A DNA stretch of 7,913 nucleotides, taken from assembly GCA_028822885.1 (NCBI GenBank), contig JAPKCP010000152.1, positions 1 through 7,913 on the forward strand. The letters are read 5' to 3'. The position numbers were made by a program, and so were the translations under genes. This DNA comes from Yoonia sp. Its GTDB lineage: Bacteria; Pseudomonadota; Alphaproteobacteria; Rhodobacterales; Rhodobacteraceae. A model generated the notes under the pieces. That model was not told where the DNA came from. It ran no database searches and was given only the letters and a program-made list of their open reading frames with translations. Numbering within the stretch: position 1 is the stretch's first letter; each line of letters starts with the position of its first letter. Below, in pieces: positions 6,953 through 7,913 of this stretch.

Positions 6953-7650
6953 TGCGCATCGCGATGTGGTCTGGCCCGCGCAATCTGTCGACGGCGATGA
7001 TGTATGCCTTTGGTAATCGCGCTGACTTTGCCGTTTGGGACGAACCATTTTATGCGGCATACCTGAAAAAAACTAGCATCGACCACCCTCTGGCAGCTGA
7101 GATTATCGCGGCACACGAGGGCGATCCAGTCAAAGTTGCAGCGCGCTGTCTTGATACTATTCCGAACGAAAAGCAGCACTTTTACATGAAACACATGCCA
7201 CATCATATGATTGACGGCATCCCCCTTGATTGGGCACGATCATGCACGAATATTCATCTGATCCGGCATCCCGCACGGGTGATCGCAAGCTATGCTGCTA
7301 AGCGCGAACAGGTCACAGTGACTGATCTTGGCTTTGGGCAGCAGGCTGAAATGTTCGATAAAATTGGTGGTACGGTGATCGACAGCAGCGATATTCGCAA
7401 TGACCCGGAAGAAATGCTACATCTGTTGTGCGATGTCATCGGCATCGACTTTGACCCGGCCATGCTGCATTGGGCGGCGGGTCCGCGCAGTGATGATGGG
7501 GTCTGGGCAAAGCACTGGTACAACGCCGTGCACAAATCGACTTGTTTCGCGGGGGCAGAGGGGCCGCTGCCTGAGTTGACTGGTCGCGATGCCGAACTGC
7601 TAGCGGAGTCGCTGCCCCATTATGAGCGTCTTGAGAAAGAGAAGATTTGA
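6952..7650 (+). CDS. Sulfotransferase-like P-loop protein
   Basis: This 232-residue protein has the sulfotransferase fold pattern. The N-terminal MWSGPRNLSTAMMYAF (from Met5) takes the place of the 5'-phosphosulfate-binding loop. Arg105 and Ser113 in IRHPARVIASY have the eight-residue spacing of the 3'-phosphate-binding Arg/Ser of PAPS sulfotransferases. The classical KSGTTW-type loop with its lysine is replaced by PRNLST, so sulfuryl transfer is not assured; kinase or nucleotide-binding activity is possible. WDEPFYAAYL, IRNDPEEMLHLLCDVIGI, AAGPRSDDGVWAKHWY and LPHYERL look like conserved family blocks. No signal peptide or membrane segment is seen. The start is fixed by the one-base overlap with the aminotransferase gene and the internal Shine-Dalgarno site. 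From memory, the sequence resembles the N-terminal half of plant branched-chain-aminotransferase-like proteins, whose C-terminal half resembles the upstream gene. The true substrate is unknown. Confidence 0.85.
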   Translation: MRIAMWSGPRNLSTAMMYAFGNRADFAVWDEPFYAAYLKKTSIDHPLAAEIIAAHEGDPVKVAARCLDTIPNEKQHFYMKHMPHHMIDGIPLDWARSCTNIHLIRHPARVIASYAAKREQVTVTDLGFGQQAEMFDKIGGTVIDSSDIRNDPEEMLHLLCDVIGIDFDPAMLHWAAGPRSDDGVWAKHWYNAVHKSTCFAGAEGPLPELTGRDAELLAESLPHYERLEKEKI

Positions 7651-7660
7651 TCGCTACTGT

Positions 7661-7765
7661 TCAGTAAATCACACCATCAGCGCCAGAATCAAACTTTGGC
7701 GATCCGTTCAGCAGCACGTGATCCACGCCCCGCTGAAAGAGTTGCACCATTTCCTTCGAGGTCAC
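7661..7765 (-). CDS. Possible 34-codon ORF coupled to the argG stop
   Basis: A GTG at 7765-7763 overlaps the stop of the argG-like gene as GTGA and opens a frame to TGA at 7663-7661, predicting MTSKEMVQLFQRG followed by a 21-residue tail ending in VIY. The 4-nt overlap is the arrangement typical of coupled genes, and about 60% of third codon positions are G or C, similar to neighbouring genes. Against it: GTG start, very short, no strong ribosome site, no recognised family, and a weak hairpin lies inside it. It may simply be the 3' untranslated region of argG. Confidence 0.3.
   Translation of the reverse strand: MTSKEMVQLFQRGVDHVLLNGSPKFDSGADGVIY
7681..7703. other. Weak hairpin between convergent genes
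   Basis: CGCCA (7681-7685) can pair with TGGCG (7697-7701), extended by a G-U and an A-U pair around a 7-nt loop. It lies about 30 nt after the sulfotransferase stop. No T-run follows on either strand, so intrinsic termination is doubtful. Confidence 0.2.
7707..7737. terminator. Imperfect hairpin, possible bidirectional terminator
   Basis: TTCAGC (7707-7712) pairs with GCTGAA (7732-7737). Inside it CGTG (7717-7720) pairs with CACG (7724-7727) around a 3-nt loop, with a 4x4 internal loop between the stems. The site lies between the converging sulfotransferase and argG-like genes, where a terminator is expected. No U-tract follows on either strand, so this is weak. Confidence 0.25.
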
Positions 7766-7913
7766 GATTTTGTCCGACGATCCCGTGCCGCGAGCAGTTT
7801 CAACCGCAACGCATTCAGTTGGATAAACCCTTGCGCATCAGTTTGATCGTAAGCACCTGCATCGTCTTCAAATGTCACATGCGCTTCGGAATAGAGACTA
7901 TTTTCTGACCAAC
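7762..7913 (-). CDS. argG: Argininosuccinate synthase, C-terminal 49 residues (5' part outside window)
   Basis: Argininosuccinate synthase joins citrulline and aspartate with ATP in arginine biosynthesis. Only the C-terminal tail is visible: 49 codons and a TGA at 7764-7762, reading leftward from the window edge. The sequence SLYSEAHVTFEDDAGAYDQ, then DAQGFIQLNALRL and LLAARDRR, fits the conserved C-terminal tail of bacterial ArgG proteins (SLYS, then YDQ, then a GFI-LN-LRL helix). No catalytic residues lie in this part, so the call rests on the tail alone, recognised from memory. The gene converges on the sulfotransferase gene with a gap of 111 bp. The two plus-strand frames across it are shadows. 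Confidence 0.8.
   Translation of the reverse strand, partial: WSENSLYSEAHVTFEDDAGAYDQTDAQGFIQLNALRLKLLAARDRRTKS

Noticed and set aside
7681..7703. Intrinsic terminator for the sulfotransferase operon
   Set aside because: The stem is short, with one G-U pair, and no T-run follows; kept only as a weak hairpin.
7622..7908. Two overlapping plus-strand frames (74 and 70 codons) at the right end
   Set aside because: They overlap the sulfotransferase end and run antisense to the argG-like tail; neither has a ribosome site or recognisable motifs.

Overview
The window looks like a chromosomal segment of an alphaproteobacterium, most probably a marine Rhodobacterales (Roseobacter-type). The basis is the family-level appearance of the proteins (MutS, MaeB, and a C-terminal ArgG tail), the moderate GC content and the tightly packed layout. 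No mobile element, CRISPR array, tRNA or rRNA is visible, and there is no gene-free stretch longer than 300 bases.

Layout, left to right. (1) Positions 1-2552, minus strand: mutS, the mismatch-recognition ATPase, running off the left edge near its 3' end. (2) A 127-bp divergent intergenic region (2553-2679) with candidate promoters in both directions and a strong Shine-Dalgarno site for the next gene. (3) Positions 2680-4935, plus: maeB, a malic enzyme fused to a phosphotransacetylase-like domain. It is followed after 3 bp by a PfkB/ribokinase-family sugar kinase (4939-5805). (4) Positions 5765-5911, minus: a 48-residue small ORF with its own Shine-Dalgarno site and a signal-peptide-like sequence, overlapping the kinase 3' end tail to tail. 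(5) Positions 6044-7650, plus: a class IV PLP aminotransferase and a small sulfotransferase-like protein sharing one base (TAATG). (6) Positions 7762-7913, minus: the 3' end of a gene whose product matches the C-terminus of argininosuccinate synthase (argG). It is possibly followed by a 34-codon ORF whose GTG overlaps the argG stop (GTGA).

How the genes may work together. MutS is a housekeeping repair gene and probably unrelated to its neighbours. maeB links the TCA cycle to pyruvate and NADPH and is probably co-translated with the kinase, whose substrate is unknown. The most interesting unit is the aminotransferase/sulfotransferase pair. From memory, the two proteins resemble the two halves of a plant fusion protein (the branched-chain-aminotransferase-like proteins of Arabidopsis, sulfotransferase-like half first). 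If so, the operon and the fusion independently point to a shared, still undefined function. The aminotransferase also carries Thr199 where the family normally has the Glu that contacts the PLP pyridine nitrogen.
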